Below are positions 37,380 through 46,826 of a stretch of DNA of 64,000 bases, in pieces (within the stretch, counting starts at the first letter, position 1; every line of letters begins with the position of its first letter). Source of the DNA: Pseudomonas sp. M30-35 (GTDB taxonomy: Bacteria > Pseudomonadota > Gammaproteobacteria > Pseudomonadales > Pseudomonadaceae); the NCBI RefSeq assembly GCF_002163625.1, contig NZ_CP020892.1:1054001-1118000 (forward strand), written 5' to 3'. A program made the position numbers and the translations under genes. The notes under the pieces are model-generated. The model was not told the DNA's origin, searched no databases, and saw nothing but the letters and a program-made list of their open reading frames with translations.

Positions 37380-40328
37380 TTAAGTCGCTATTGACGTCGC
37401 TTCAACATGCCGCGGCAATGTCACCCTGATTCGGGTGCCCCGTTGCAGTTCGGTATCAGCCGGGCTGTCGATTGTTATTTGTCCATAATGCTCTTCCACG
37501 ATGGAATAGACCAGCGCAAGGCCGAGTCCGGTTCCACTGCCCGGGTCTTTTGTAGTGAAGAATGGCTCGAATAAACGGTCCATTATGGCCTTGGGAATGC
37601 CGCTGCCCTCATCTTCTACAATGAGATCAACGGTATGCTCGAAAGCCTCGCTCTTGACCCGGATAGCCGTATTCGCGGAAGAGGCGTCGCGGGCATTGGA
37701 CAGTAGGTTGATCAGCACCTGTGCCAGACGTTGCGGGTCGCCCACGACCCAATGATCAGAGTCACATAAATTATAAAAGTGTACTTCAACACTTTGCCGG
37801 TTTAACGAGAGCAAGCCAATGGCGTCCTGCGCCACTTCGGCTAAACACACCGGTTCATCGGCGTGTTGATGGGAGCCTGAGTGGGCAAAACTCATTAGTG
37901 ACTGAACAATTCTGGACACGCGCTTGGTTTGCTCGATGATTTGTTGGCTGATCTCAGTTAGCTCATCATCATCTTCGCGTTCTTCACGCAGGTTTTGCGC
38001 TAAGCAGGCGATGCCGGTGATCGGGTTGCCAATCTCATGGGCCACGCCAGCGGCCAGTCGACCAATACTGGCCAGGCGTTCAGAGTGCACAAGTTTGTCT
38101 TCGAGCACCTGAGTGTCGGTCATGTCTTCTAGCAGGATCACCAGTCCACTGTTACCGGGAGCAAGGGGTTCGATAATTGCGGCTTTGTGCAGGCTCAACC
38201 AGCGGATCAGGCCGTCATCACTTAAGCGGTGTTTGTGCAGATGCTGGTCGGGCAGATCGACGAAGTCCATCAGCAGGCTGCGCCAAGGTTCACTCAGGGT
38301 GCTAAGGCGTGAGCCGACCACGCGCTGCGCCGGGATATCCGTGAGTTCCTCCATGGCTTTGTTCCACATCAGGATTTCTTGATCTTTTGCTAGCGAACAC
38401 ACACCCATTGGCAGTTCTTGCAGGGTTTGCCGGTGATAGCGGCGTAAAGCATCAAGCTCGGCTGCCAGCCCGGTAAGCCGTGAATGGTAGTCTTCCAGCC
38501 GGCTCTCTATAAAGTGTATGTCTTCGGTCACATAGGCTTCGCTGCCAGTCTTGAAGGGCAGAAAGGTTTCGACGATATCCTGTGACACGCTCGGGCCCAT
38601 CAAGCCAGACAAGTTGGCTTCTATGCGGTCACGCAGGCGGCGCAAGGCATATGGGCGGCTTTCATCGAAAGGCAGATGTAGGTCGCGTAGGGCTTGTTCA
38701 ATTTCACGTTGAGCTGTCTTGGCGCCTAACGGCTTGGCCAACTGGGTTGCGAATTCTTGCGGCGATGTAGCCAGCAGTTCACGCCGTTGCGGGCGGCGCA
38801 CGTTGTCTACTGCACAGGCTTGGGCGGCACTTTTTTCTTCTTCACTGGCATCGCTGAACAATGAAACCAGAGTGAATACCAGCACGTTAGCCGCGAGTGA
38901 GCCGGTAGCGGCAAGGTGCCAACTACTGTCGTTGAGCACATAAACCATATTGACGATAGGCAGGTAAATGTTCTGCAAGTTGCCCAGTAGCGGCATCAGC
39001 ATACTGACCGCCCATACGGCGATGCCTGCAAGGAGCCCGGCAATAAAGCCGCGTCGATTGGCAGTTGGCCAGTAAAGGACCGAAAGTACACCCGGCAGAA
39101 ACTGCAGGGTGGCGACAAAGGCGACAATACCCAGGTTGGCCAGGTCTTGTTCGGCGCGTAGCAGGGCATAGAAGCCGTAGCCGGCCATGATAATCACGAC
39201 GATCAGCGCACGCCGGGTCCATTTCAACCAACGGTAGATATTGCCCTCGGCCGGTGGCTGGTAAAGCGGCAACACGACATGGTTGAGCAACATGCCCGAG
39301 AGTGCCAGCGTGGTCACAATGATCAACCCGCTGGAGGCTGATAACCCTCCGACATAGGCGATTAAAACCAGTGCCGGGCTGTCCACCGCCATACCAAGGC
39401 CCAGGGTGAAATATTCCGGGTTGGTGGTTACGCCGAGTTTTAACCCCGCCCAGAGAATTAACGGTACAGCCAAGCTCATCAGCAATAGAAACAGCGGTAA
39501 GCCCCAACTGGCGCTGACCATTGCCCGTGGGTTGATATTCTCGGTAAAGGTCATGTGATACATGTGTGGCATGACGATCGCAGAGGCGAAGAATACCAAC
39601 AGCAGTGTCCGCCACGGCCCTTCTTGCAGCGGCGTGTGTAGGCTGGCTAGCGCAGCCTGATTTTGTACCAGCCATTGTTCAAGGTCATGGGGCCCATTAA
39701 ACACACCGTAAAGGGCATAGAGGCCGATGGCGCTGATCGACACCAGCTTGACTACCGATTCAAAGGCAATCGCGAACACCAGGCCTTCATGTTTTTCGCG
39801 GGTTGCGATGTGGCGTGCGCCAAAGAGGATGGTGAAGAGGATGATGAGCACACAGAAACTGATCGCAACGCGCGCCTGCATGGGCTCATGAGTGAGGATG
39901 CTGATGGTGTCTGCAACCGATTGAATCTGCAGGGCAAGTAGGGGTAAAACCCCTATAAACATGAAAATGGTGGTCAGTGCGCCAGCCCATGTGCTGCGAA
40001 AGCGAAAGGCAAATAAGTCAGCAAGCGATGAAAGCTGGTAGGTCCGCGTGATGCGTAATATCGGGTAGAGCAGCACCGGAGCCAGCAGGAATGCGCCAGA
40101 CACACCTAAATAGCTGGCTAAAAAACCGTAACCATATTGGTAGGCCAGGCCGACAGTGCCGTAGAACGCCCATGCGCTGGCGTAGACACCCAAGGAAAGT
40201 GTGTAGGTCAGCGGGTGACGGATGATTTTGCGCGGGATCAACCCGTGTTCGCTTGCCCAGGCCACGCCAAACAGCATGAGCAAATAAGCCGCACTGATGA
40301 GTATCAGTTGGCTAAGACTAAAGCTCAT
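37380..40328 (-). CDS. cbrA: Sensor histidine kinase CbrA with SLC5 transporter domain
   Basis: Membrane sensor of the CbrAB system. The ATG at 40328 (M-S-F-S-L-S-Q-L-I-L) is preferred over one two codons earlier because CGAG lies at proper SD distance only for the former. It has 982 residues: an SLC5/SSSF sodium-solute symporter-like domain with about 13 helices (1-500), a linker, a PAS domain (about 605-735), and a kinase core with the H-box V-A-H-E-I-G-N-P-I-T-G near 764 and G-boxes E-D-E-G-S-G-I-P and G-T-G-L-G-L-A near the C-terminus. The start overlaps the stop of cbrX by 11 bases, suggesting translational coupling. Confidence 0.95.
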   Translation of the reverse strand: MSFSLSQLILISAAYLLMLFGVAWASEHGLIPRKIIRHPLTYTLSLGVYASAWAFYGTVGLAYQYGYGFLASYLGVSGAFLLAPVLLYPILRITRTYQLSSLADLFAFRFRSTWAGALTTIFMFIGVLPLLALQIQSVADTISILTHEPMQARVAISFCVLIILFTILFGARHIATREKHEGLVFAIAFESVVKLVSISAIGLYALYGVFNGPHDLEQWLVQNQAALASLHTPLQEGPWRTLLLVFFASAIVMPHMYHMTFTENINPRAMVSASWGLPLFLLLMSLAVPLILWAGLKLGVTTNPEYFTLGLGMAVDSPALVLIAYVGGLSASSGLIIVTTLALSGMLLNHVVLPLYQPPAEGNIYRWLKWTRRALIVVIIMAGYGFYALLRAEQDLANLGIVAFVATLQFLPGVLSVLYWPTANRRGFIAGLLAGIAVWAVSMLMPLLGNLQNIYLPIVNMVYVLNDSSWHLAATGSLAANVLVFTLVSLFSDASEEEKSAAQACAVDNVRRPQRRELLATSPQEFATQLAKPLGAKTAQREIEQALRDLHLPFDESRPYALRRLRDRIEANLSGLMGPSVSQDIVETFLPFKTGSEAYVTEDIHFIESRLEDYHSRLTGLAAELDALRRYHRQTLQELPMGVCSLAKDQEILMWNKAMEELTDIPAQRVVGSRLSTLSEPWRSLLMDFVDLPDQHLHKHRLSDDGLIRWLSLHKAAIIEPLAPGNSGLVILLEDMTDTQVLEDKLVHSERLASIGRLAAGVAHEIGNPITGIACLAQNLREEREDDDELTEISQQIIEQTKRVSRIVQSLMSFAHSGSHQHADEPVCLAEVAQDAIGLLSLNRQSVEVHFYNLCDSDHWVVGDPQRLAQVLINLLSNARDASSANTAIRVKSEAFEHTVDLIVEDEGSGIPKAIMDRLFEPFFTTKDPGSGTGLGLALVYSIVEEHYGQITIDSPADTELQRGTRIRVTLPRHVEATSIAT

Positions 40329-40494
40329 CGGCATCTCGCTGACTCTGCAGAATAAATGTCACCACGATCAGAATCAGCCAAAGCAGATAAGGTCGATACC
40401 ACGCACCATTGGGGTCAATCCACCAATCCATGATGGCCGGGGAGAATAGGTAGATCCCGACCACCAGAATCAGCACGAGTCGATAGATATACAT
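40318..40494 (-). CDS. cbrX: Small membrane protein CbrX, upstream of and overlapping cbrA
   Basis: 58 residues: M-Y-I-Y-R-L-V-L-I-L-V-V-G-I-Y-L-F-S-P, a polar centre D-W-W-I-D-P-N-G-A-W-Y-R-P-Y, then L-L-W-L-I-L-I-V-V-T-F-I-L-Q and the tail S-Q-R-D-A-D-E-L. This predicts two membrane helices with a Trp/Asp/Pro loop. The TAG stop falls inside the first codons of cbrA (sequence ATGAGCTTTAG), so ribosomes finishing cbrX can restart on cbrA. A small gene at this place is known in Pseudomonas and named cbrX in P. putida. Its SD (AAAGAG) is moderate. Role in sensing is unproven. Confidence 0.85.
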   Translation of the reverse strand: MYIYRLVLILVVGIYLFSPAIMDWWIDPNGAWYRPYLLWLILIVVTFILQSQRDADEL

Positions 40495-40794
40495 GCCGCA
40501 TCTCTTTTCGTGAGTGTGCTGATGTTACCGGATGCGTGAGCGGCTGCGTAGTTTGCTGGTGTTTGATTGCTTGCTCGACCAAGGCACACGCTTGTATTGC
40601 CTGCGCACAATCTTTTGTTGGGAATGTTGCCGCAGGTTTTGGACCCTAATTTGTGCGTATGATCAGTAACCGATGTGCTGCTGCGCGGTTCTGGTGCTTA
40701 ATGGATTAGCCTTGAGCTTGCCCCCCAAGCGAATAGGGCTCTGGCATAAGTTTTGCGCAGCATTGTTATCGCTCAGGCTAGCAGGAGGCCCGCT
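40495..40794. promoter_or_regulatory. Divergent intergenic region between cbrX and the DUF2126 gene
   Basis: 300 bases holding the promoters of both cbrX-cbrA-cbrB and the transglutaminase cluster. A TATGAT hexamer at about 40658-40663 is a possible -10 for the plus-strand genes, without a convincing -35. No gene or terminator is seen. Confidence 0.35.
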
Positions 40795-43700
40795 GTGTCG
40801 ATCCATATCGCATTACATCACGTTACCCATTACCGGTATGACCGGGCCGTTAACCTCGGCCCGCAAATTGTGCGGTTACGTCCAGCGCCGCATAGCCGGA
40901 CCCGGGTGCTGTCTTATGCGCTGAGCGTCGAGCCGGGCGAGCACTTCATCAATTGGCAGCAAGACCCGCAGGGTAATTACCTCGCGCGCGTAGTGTTTCC
41001 GGAGAAAACCCGTGAGTTAAAAGTTGAGGTTGATCTGGTCGCGGAGATGGCGGTCTTCAACCCATTCGACTTCTTTTTAGAACCCTACGCAGAAAAAATC
41101 CCGTTCAAATACACCGAGAGTGAGCAACATGAGCTGGCGCCTTATCTGGTGACCTTGCCGGGTACGCCGCTGTTCGATAAATACTTGGCGGGGATTTCTC
41201 GCGAGCCGTTGCCGAGTATCGATTTTTTGGTGGCGATAAATCAGCGCTTGGCGGGTGATATCAAGTACTTGATCCGCATGGAGCCAGGCGTTCAAACACC
41301 TGAACTTACACTGGAAAATGCCTCGGGCTCATGCCGCGATACTGCTTGGCTGATGGTGCAACTGTTGCGCCACTTGGGTATGGCTGCACGCTTTGCTTCA
41401 GGTTATTTGATTCAGCTCACGGCTGATGTGAAGTCGCTGGATGGACCTTCGGGTACTGATGTCGACTTCACTGACCTGCACGCATGGTGCGAGGTTTATT
41501 TGCCGGGTGCAGGCTGGGTTGGCCTGGATCCTACCAGCGGCTTGTTTGCTGGCGAAGGACATATTCCATTGGCTTGCAGCCCTGAACCGTCATCAGCTGC
41601 GCCCATTAGTGGTGGGGTCGATGAGTGTGAGTGCGAGTTTTCTCACGAAATGCGCGTCGAACGCATCTGGGAGGCTCCGCGTGTCACCAAGCCTTATAGC
41701 GAAGCGCAGTGGCTGGCTATTAATAGCCTTGGTAAACAGATAGACACTGAGCTTAAAGACGCTGATGTGCGTTTGACCATGGGCGGTGAGCCGACGTTTG
41801 TGGCGCTTGATTATCCAGATGATGCTGAATGGAATACCGCAGCGCTGGGGCCGAATAAGCGCTTGCTGGCGGCTGATTTATTCCATCGGCTGCGCGAACA
41901 TTACGCGCCGAATGCGTTGGTGCATTTTGGCCAGGGTAAGTGGTATCCAGGCGAGCAATTGCCGCGCTGGTCGTTGAACTGTTTCTGGCGGCGTGACGGC
42001 CAGCCAATTTGGCGCGATGCCAAGCTGTATGCCGACGAACACCGTGATTACGGCGCCGATGAAACCCTGGCAGCAACGTTCCTGAAGACGCTTGCCGGGC
42101 GCTTGGGTATCTCGGCTGAACACCGTTTCCCGGCGTATGAAGATGGCTTCTATTACTTGTGGCGTGAGCGCAAGTTGCCCAGCAACCTTACGCCGGATGA
42201 CCCACGCCTGGCTGATCCATTGGATCGCGAGCGCTTGCGCAAGGTTTTTCAACAAGGGCTGGACAAGGTCATTGGTCATGTCTTGCCATTGGCGCGTAAC
42301 GCCGCTGAAACCGAATGGCTGACCGGCAGTTGGTACCTGCGAGAGGAACATTGCTGGCTGATCCCCGGCGACTCGCCATTGGGTTACCGCTTGCCGTTGG
42401 AGTCTCAGCCTTGGGTCAGCAAAGCTGATTATCCCTATGTGAATCCGGTCGACCCTTCACAGCGTCTGGCGCCTTTGCCAGCAACTGCGCAGGTTCAAAG
42501 CCAATTGCGCGGCGTGTGGCAAGGCGGTCAAAAGGCTCCGGCAAAGCGTCCGCAGTTGAACACCTCGGCTGACGATATTGTGCGCACCGCTTTATGTGCA
42601 GAGCCCCGCGAAGGGCGGCTGTACCTGTTTATGCCGCCATTGGTGCGACTTGAGGATTATTTAGAGCTGGTGGCCGCCATTGAAGTAACTGCCGTTGAGC
42701 TTGATTGTCCTGTGGTACTTGAGGGTTATGAGCCGCCCAATGATCCGCGCTTGCAGTTTTTCCGGGTAACCCCAGACCCGGGCGTGATTGAGGTCAATAT
42801 TCATCCGGCCGCAAGCTGGGATGAGCTGGTTGAACGCACGGAGTTTCTCTACGAGACAGCGCGTCAGTGTCGTCTGAGTAGCGAAAAATTCATGATTGAT
42901 GGTCGTCACACCGGAACCGGGGGCGGGAATCACTTCGTTCTGGGGGGCGCGACGCCACCGGACTCACCGTTTTTACGTCGTCCTGACTTGTTAAGAAGCC
43001 TGATCAGCTATTGGCACAATCATCCATCGCTGTCGTATCTGTTTTCGGGTTTGTTCATTGGTCCGACATCGCAAGCGCCGCGCGTGGATGAGGCGCGTAA
43101 CGATGCGCTGTATGAGTTGGAAATTGCCTTTGCGCAAATGCCTGAGCCGGGCAAGGACTGTGCGCCGTGGTTGGTCGATCGCTTGCTACGCAACTTGCTG
43201 GTCGACGTGACCGGTAACACTCACCGTTCCGAGTTTTGTATCGATAAACTCTATTCGCCAGACTCCGCTTCGGGGCGCCTCGGCCTGCTGGAGCTGCGCG
43301 CCTTTGAAATGCCGCCACATGCGCAAATGAGCTTGGCACAGCAGTTGTTGTTGCGCGCCTTGATCGCGCGTTTCTGGAAGCAACCTTATCAACCTGCAAG
43401 ATTGGTGCGTTGGGGCACAGAGCTGCATGATCGGTTCTTGCTCGCGCACTATGTTGAGCAAGACTTTAATGATGTCCTGCAGGAGTTGGGCGTAGAGGGC
43501 TACAAGTTTCGCGCCGAGTGGTTTGCGCCACACTTCGAGTTCCGCTTCCCGAAAGCCGGTGACTTTAATGTTAAAGGTATCGACTTGGAGTTGCGTCAGG
43601 CGCTTGAGCCTTGGCATGTATTGGGTGAAGAGGGCACGGCAGGCGGCACTGTCCGCTATGTCGACTCATCGCTTGAACGCATGCAAATCAAGGTGCGCGG

Positions 43701-44103
43701 CATGGCTCCGGATCGCTACGTGATTACTTGTAATGGCGTGCCTGTGCCGCTGCACTCAACCGGCAAGGTGGGGGAGTATGTCGCAGGTGTTCGTTATCGC
43801 GCATGGCAGCCTGCCAACTGTTTGCAGCCGACAATTGGTGTGCATGCGCCATTGGTGTTTGATGTGCTGGATACGTGGATGAATCGCTCATTGGGTGGCT
43901 GCCAGTATCATGTTGCGCATCCGGGAGGCCGCAACTATGAAACCCTGCCGGTTAATGCTTATGAGGCTGAAAGCCGGCGCTTAGCGCGTTTCTTCAGGCT
44001 CGGTCATAGCCCGGGTAAGCGTGTGCCAATGCCGGTGGTTGCAAATGGTGAGTTGCCGATGACTCTCGACCTGCGGCTTAGCCCAGCAGGTCGCAAAGAC
44101 TAG
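40795..44103 (+). CDS. Transglutaminase-like protein with DUF2126 domain
   Basis: 1102 residues from the GTG at 40795, preceded by a strong AGGAGG. N-terminal beta domain (about 5-100), transglutaminase-like cysteine protease domain (about 165-250: A-S-G-S-C-R-D-T-A-W with the catalytic Cys, then D-L-H-A-W-C-E-V-Y with the His and L-D-P-T-S-G-L with the Asp), and a large C-terminal DUF2126 (about 315-1100; G-G-E-P-T-F-V, F-G-Q-G-K-W-Y-P-G-E, G-G-G-N-H). It heads a cluster with an ATP-grasp/alpha-E protein and a second transglutaminase. Iyer, Aravind and colleagues proposed such clusters to make or modify peptides; the product is not known. Confidence 0.9.
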   Translation: MSIHIALHHVTHYRYDRAVNLGPQIVRLRPAPHSRTRVLSYALSVEPGEHFINWQQDPQGNYLARVVFPEKTRELKVEVDLVAEMAVFNPFDFFLEPYAEKIPFKYTESEQHELAPYLVTLPGTPLFDKYLAGISREPLPSIDFLVAINQRLAGDIKYLIRMEPGVQTPELTLENASGSCRDTAWLMVQLLRHLGMAARFASGYLIQLTADVKSLDGPSGTDVDFTDLHAWCEVYLPGAGWVGLDPTSGLFAGEGHIPLACSPEPSSAAPISGGVDECECEFSHEMRVERIWEAPRVTKPYSEAQWLAINSLGKQIDTELKDADVRLTMGGEPTFVALDYPDDAEWNTAALGPNKRLLAADLFHRLREHYAPNALVHFGQGKWYPGEQLPRWSLNCFWRRDGQPIWRDAKLYADEHRDYGADETLAATFLKTLAGRLGISAEHRFPAYEDGFYYLWRERKLPSNLTPDDPRLADPLDRERLRKVFQQGLDKVIGHVLPLARNAAETEWLTGSWYLREEHCWLIPGDSPLGYRLPLESQPWVSKADYPYVNPVDPSQRLAPLPATAQVQSQLRGVWQGGQKAPAKRPQLNTSADDIVRTALCAEPREGRLYLFMPPLVRLEDYLELVAAIEVTAVELDCPVVLEGYEPPNDPRLQFFRVTPDPGVIEVNIHPAASWDELVERTEFLYETARQCRLSSEKFMIDGRHTGTGGGNHFVLGGATPPDSPFLRRPDLLRSLISYWHNHPSLSYLFSGLFIGPTSQAPRVDEARNDALYELEIAFAQMPEPGKDCAPWLVDRLLRNLLVDVTGNTHRSEFCIDKLYSPDSASGRLGLLELRAFEMPPHAQMSLAQQLLLRALIARFWKQPYQPARLVRWGTELHDRFLLAHYVEQDFNDVLQELGVEGYKFRAEWFAPHFEFRFPKAGDFNVKGIDLELRQALEPWHVLGEEGTAGGTVRYVDSSLERMQIKVRGMAPDRYVITCNGVPVPLHSTGKVGEYVAGVRYRAWQPANCLQPTIGVHAPLVFDVLDTWMNRSLGGCQYHVAHPGGRNYETLPVNAYEAESRRLARFFRLGHSPGKRVPMPVVANGELPMTLDLRLSPAGRKD

Positions 44104-44330
44104 CGTTTAGTCAGGACTGAGCTTGGGCATAGGCAAAAATACTCAGGTCGGTTACCGGGATCTGAGTGTTTTTCAGGCCAATTGCGTTGGTTTCAGCCCG
44201 TGTCGACTTTCCAGCGAAGGCGCATCTGGCTGAGCAGGCGCATGTCTGTTGCTGAATTCTGTACAAGCCTCAAAACTAACGACGCGCAAATGCTAAAGTT
44301 TGCGCATGTAAATGACTGTCCGAGATTTTG

Positions 44331-46826
44331 ATGGCTGACCTACTTGCCGACTTTTCGCCCAATAATGCGATTTACCATGAACTGCTCGATACCGACGGGC
44401 AGGTTCGACCGCATTGGCGGCGAATTGTCGAGCAATTGCAGCGCAATACGTCGTTTCAGTTGCAACAACGTCAGGATCTGCTGTCACGGCAAATTCAAGA
44501 AAACGGCATCACTTACAACGTTTATGCCGACCCCGAAGGAGCTGATCGGCCTTGGGAATTGGATCTGCTGCCGAATGTGATCGCTGCAGACGAATGGCAG
44601 GTAATTGCCAAAGGAGTGGCCCAGCGCGCGGGTCTGCTCAATCAGGTTTTGGCTGATGTTTACGGCCCGCAAACCTTGCTTGCCGATGGCCTGCTTCCAC
44701 CCGAACTGGTCTTTGGTCACAATAACTTTCTTTGGCCTTGCCAAGGCATCGACGTGCCAGGCGGCACGTATCTGCACCTCTATGCAGTTGATCTGGTGCG
44801 TGCCCCGGATGGTCGTTGGTGGGTCACCGCTGACCGGACTCAGGCACCGTCTGGCGCGGGCTATGTGTTAGAAAATCGGCAGATTGTTTCACGCTCATTC
44901 CCGGATATCTTTCGTGAGATGCGTGTGCAGCACCTCACGAGCTTCTTCCGCACATTGCAAGAAACCATCGCTCGGCAAGCCCCGGCTGATGGCGAGACGC
45001 CGTTAGTGGTGGTGCTAACAGCGGGGCGTCTCAACGAAAGTTACTTTGAACACCTGTATCTTGCCCGGCAACTGGGTTATCCCTTGGTTGAAGGTACTGA
45101 CCTGACCGTACGTGATGCCACGGTTTACCTGAAAACCTTGGCCGGGCTACGTCGAGTTCATGCGATTTTACGTCGCCTGGATGATGATTTCTGTGACCCG
45201 CTGGAGCTGCGCCTCGACTCGGCACTTGGTGTGCCTGGTCTGCTCGATGCTGTGCGTCAGGGGCGTGTACTGGTCACTAATGCATTAGGTAGCGGTGTAC
45301 TCGAGTCACCCGGTTTTTCGAGCTTCTTGCCAGCCATCAGTGAAAAATTACTGGGTGAGCCTTTATTGCTGCCGAGCATCGCCAGTTGGTGGTGTGGAGA
45401 ACAGTCGGTGCTTGATGAGGTACTCAATAAGCTGCCCGAATTATTGATTCGCCCGAGTTTTCCCTCACAAAGCTTCAACTCCGTATTTGCAGGAGATCTT
45501 GATGGGCCGCAGCGTGAAGCGCTAGCGCAACGCCTTAAGGACAGGCCTTATGCCTACGTTGCGCAAGAAGTTGCAGAGCATTCGTTGGCGCCGGTCTGGC
45601 AGAGTGAAAAGGGCTGCTTGCAATCGCGCGCCATAGGCATGCGCGTGTTCGCTGTCGCTGGGCCAAACGGGTATTGGGTGATGCCGGGTGGGCTGACGCG
45701 GGTTGTAGCACAAGGGGATGTGGACGTTGGATCAATGCAGCGCGGCGGCGCCAGCAAAGATACTTGGGTGTTGGGCAGTCGCAACCATGACAGCGAGTCC
45801 TGGCAGGGCGCTCGACCTTTAGGGGTTGCCGATCTGGTGCGCAGTGACCCTTATTTACCCTCGCGGATAGTTGAAAACCTATTCTGGTATGGCCGTTATA
45901 GTTCTCGCTGCGAAGACAATGCGCGTTTGTTGCGGATCATGCTGTCACGCTATGTCGACGATGATGGCGACCCGCGTGCGCTCGAAGCCGCATTGAATCT
46001 GGGAGAGAGCAGGGGGTTGCTGCCGTCTGCTGAAGACGGCGATACCTTGGAGCAGCGACTCGAACAGGCTTTACTCGGTGATGAGTGGTCGGCTAGCCTG
46101 CGGGCAAACTTACAGCAGTTGATTTGGACTGCTGGCAGCGTGCGCGGCAAACTTTCTCAAGCCAACTGGCAGGCTTTATTAGAGCTACAAATTGAGGCGC
46201 AGGAGCTTGAGGTTCAGCAGGCTGACTTTGGTGAAGCCCTGGATTTCCTTAATGGCCTGGTGATGTCTCTCGCAGCACTTTCAGGTTTTGCCTTTGACGA
46301 TATGACCCGTGATGACGGCTGGCGCTTTCTGATGATCGGCCGCTGCATCGAGCGTTTGCAGTTTATGAGCGAGAGTATCGCCAGTTTTATTCGCAGCCCA
46401 ATGGCTGATGATCAATCTGCGCTGGAATGGTTACTCGACTTGGGTAACAGCAGTATCACCTACCGAACCCGCTACCTTGCGACAGCCCAGTTGATACCGG
46501 TTCTGGACCTGTTGTTACTGGATGATCAGAATCCGCACGCGGTGTTGTTTCAACTACGAACCCTGCTTAACTCGCAGGCGAGATTGGCCGAACGCTTCGA
46601 CCTACCTGTCGCGTCACGACTGGCCGGCTTGGAGCGTCAGCTCAGTGGTTTTAGTCTGGCTACCTTGGAAAACTCTTTGTTTGGACCTAGCAGTGTGCGT
46701 GCGGTTTTGAATGGTTTGGCGCAGTTGCTTGAGACTATCGCTCAAGCCAGCGCGGAAACCTCTGATCAGTTGGCGCTGCGCTTCTTCGCGCATGTTGATG
46801 CCAGCCAGCGGACGCAGTCGTCATGA
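44331..46826 (+). CDS. Circularly permuted ATP-grasp protein fused to an alpha-E domain
   Basis: 831 residues. The ATG at 44331 is used; a TTG one codon earlier is less likely. The first part (about 1-480) is a circularly permuted type-2 ATP-grasp amidoligase (Y-A-D-P-E-G, D-V-Y-G-P-Q, N-N-F-L-W-P-C, A-D-R-T-Q-A-P-S-G-A-G-Y, R-L-N-E-S-Y-F-E-H). The second part (from about 505) is an all-helical alpha-E domain (A-D-L-V-R-S, R-I-V-E-N-L-F-W-Y-G-R-Y, C-I-E-R-L-Q-F-M-S-E). It overlaps the next gene by four bases (ATGA), so the pair is coupled. The fusion supports joint action of ligase and alpha-E. Confidence 0.9.
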   Translation: MADLLADFSPNNAIYHELLDTDGQVRPHWRRIVEQLQRNTSFQLQQRQDLLSRQIQENGITYNVYADPEGADRPWELDLLPNVIAADEWQVIAKGVAQRAGLLNQVLADVYGPQTLLADGLLPPELVFGHNNFLWPCQGIDVPGGTYLHLYAVDLVRAPDGRWWVTADRTQAPSGAGYVLENRQIVSRSFPDIFREMRVQHLTSFFRTLQETIARQAPADGETPLVVVLTAGRLNESYFEHLYLARQLGYPLVEGTDLTVRDATVYLKTLAGLRRVHAILRRLDDDFCDPLELRLDSALGVPGLLDAVRQGRVLVTNALGSGVLESPGFSSFLPAISEKLLGEPLLLPSIASWWCGEQSVLDEVLNKLPELLIRPSFPSQSFNSVFAGDLDGPQREALAQRLKDRPYAYVAQEVAEHSLAPVWQSEKGCLQSRAIGMRVFAVAGPNGYWVMPGGLTRVVAQGDVDVGSMQRGGASKDTWVLGSRNHDSESWQGARPLGVADLVRSDPYLPSRIVENLFWYGRYSSRCEDNARLLRIMLSRYVDDDGDPRALEAALNLGESRGLLPSAEDGDTLEQRLEQALLGDEWSASLRANLQQLIWTAGSVRGKLSQANWQALLELQIEAQELEVQQADFGEALDFLNGLVMSLAALSGFAFDDMTRDDGWRFLMIGRCIERLQFMSESIASFIRSPMADDQSALEWLLDLGNSSITYRTRYLATAQLIPVLDLLLLDDQNPHAVLFQLRTLLNSQARLAERFDLPVASRLAGLERQLSGFSLATLENSLFGPSSVRAVLNGLAQLLETIAQASAETSDQLALRFFAHVDASQRTQSS

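Noticed and set aside
38923-39675. 250-codon frame within cbrA on the same strand
   Set aside because: It is in a different frame within a fully conserved cbrA and has no start signal.
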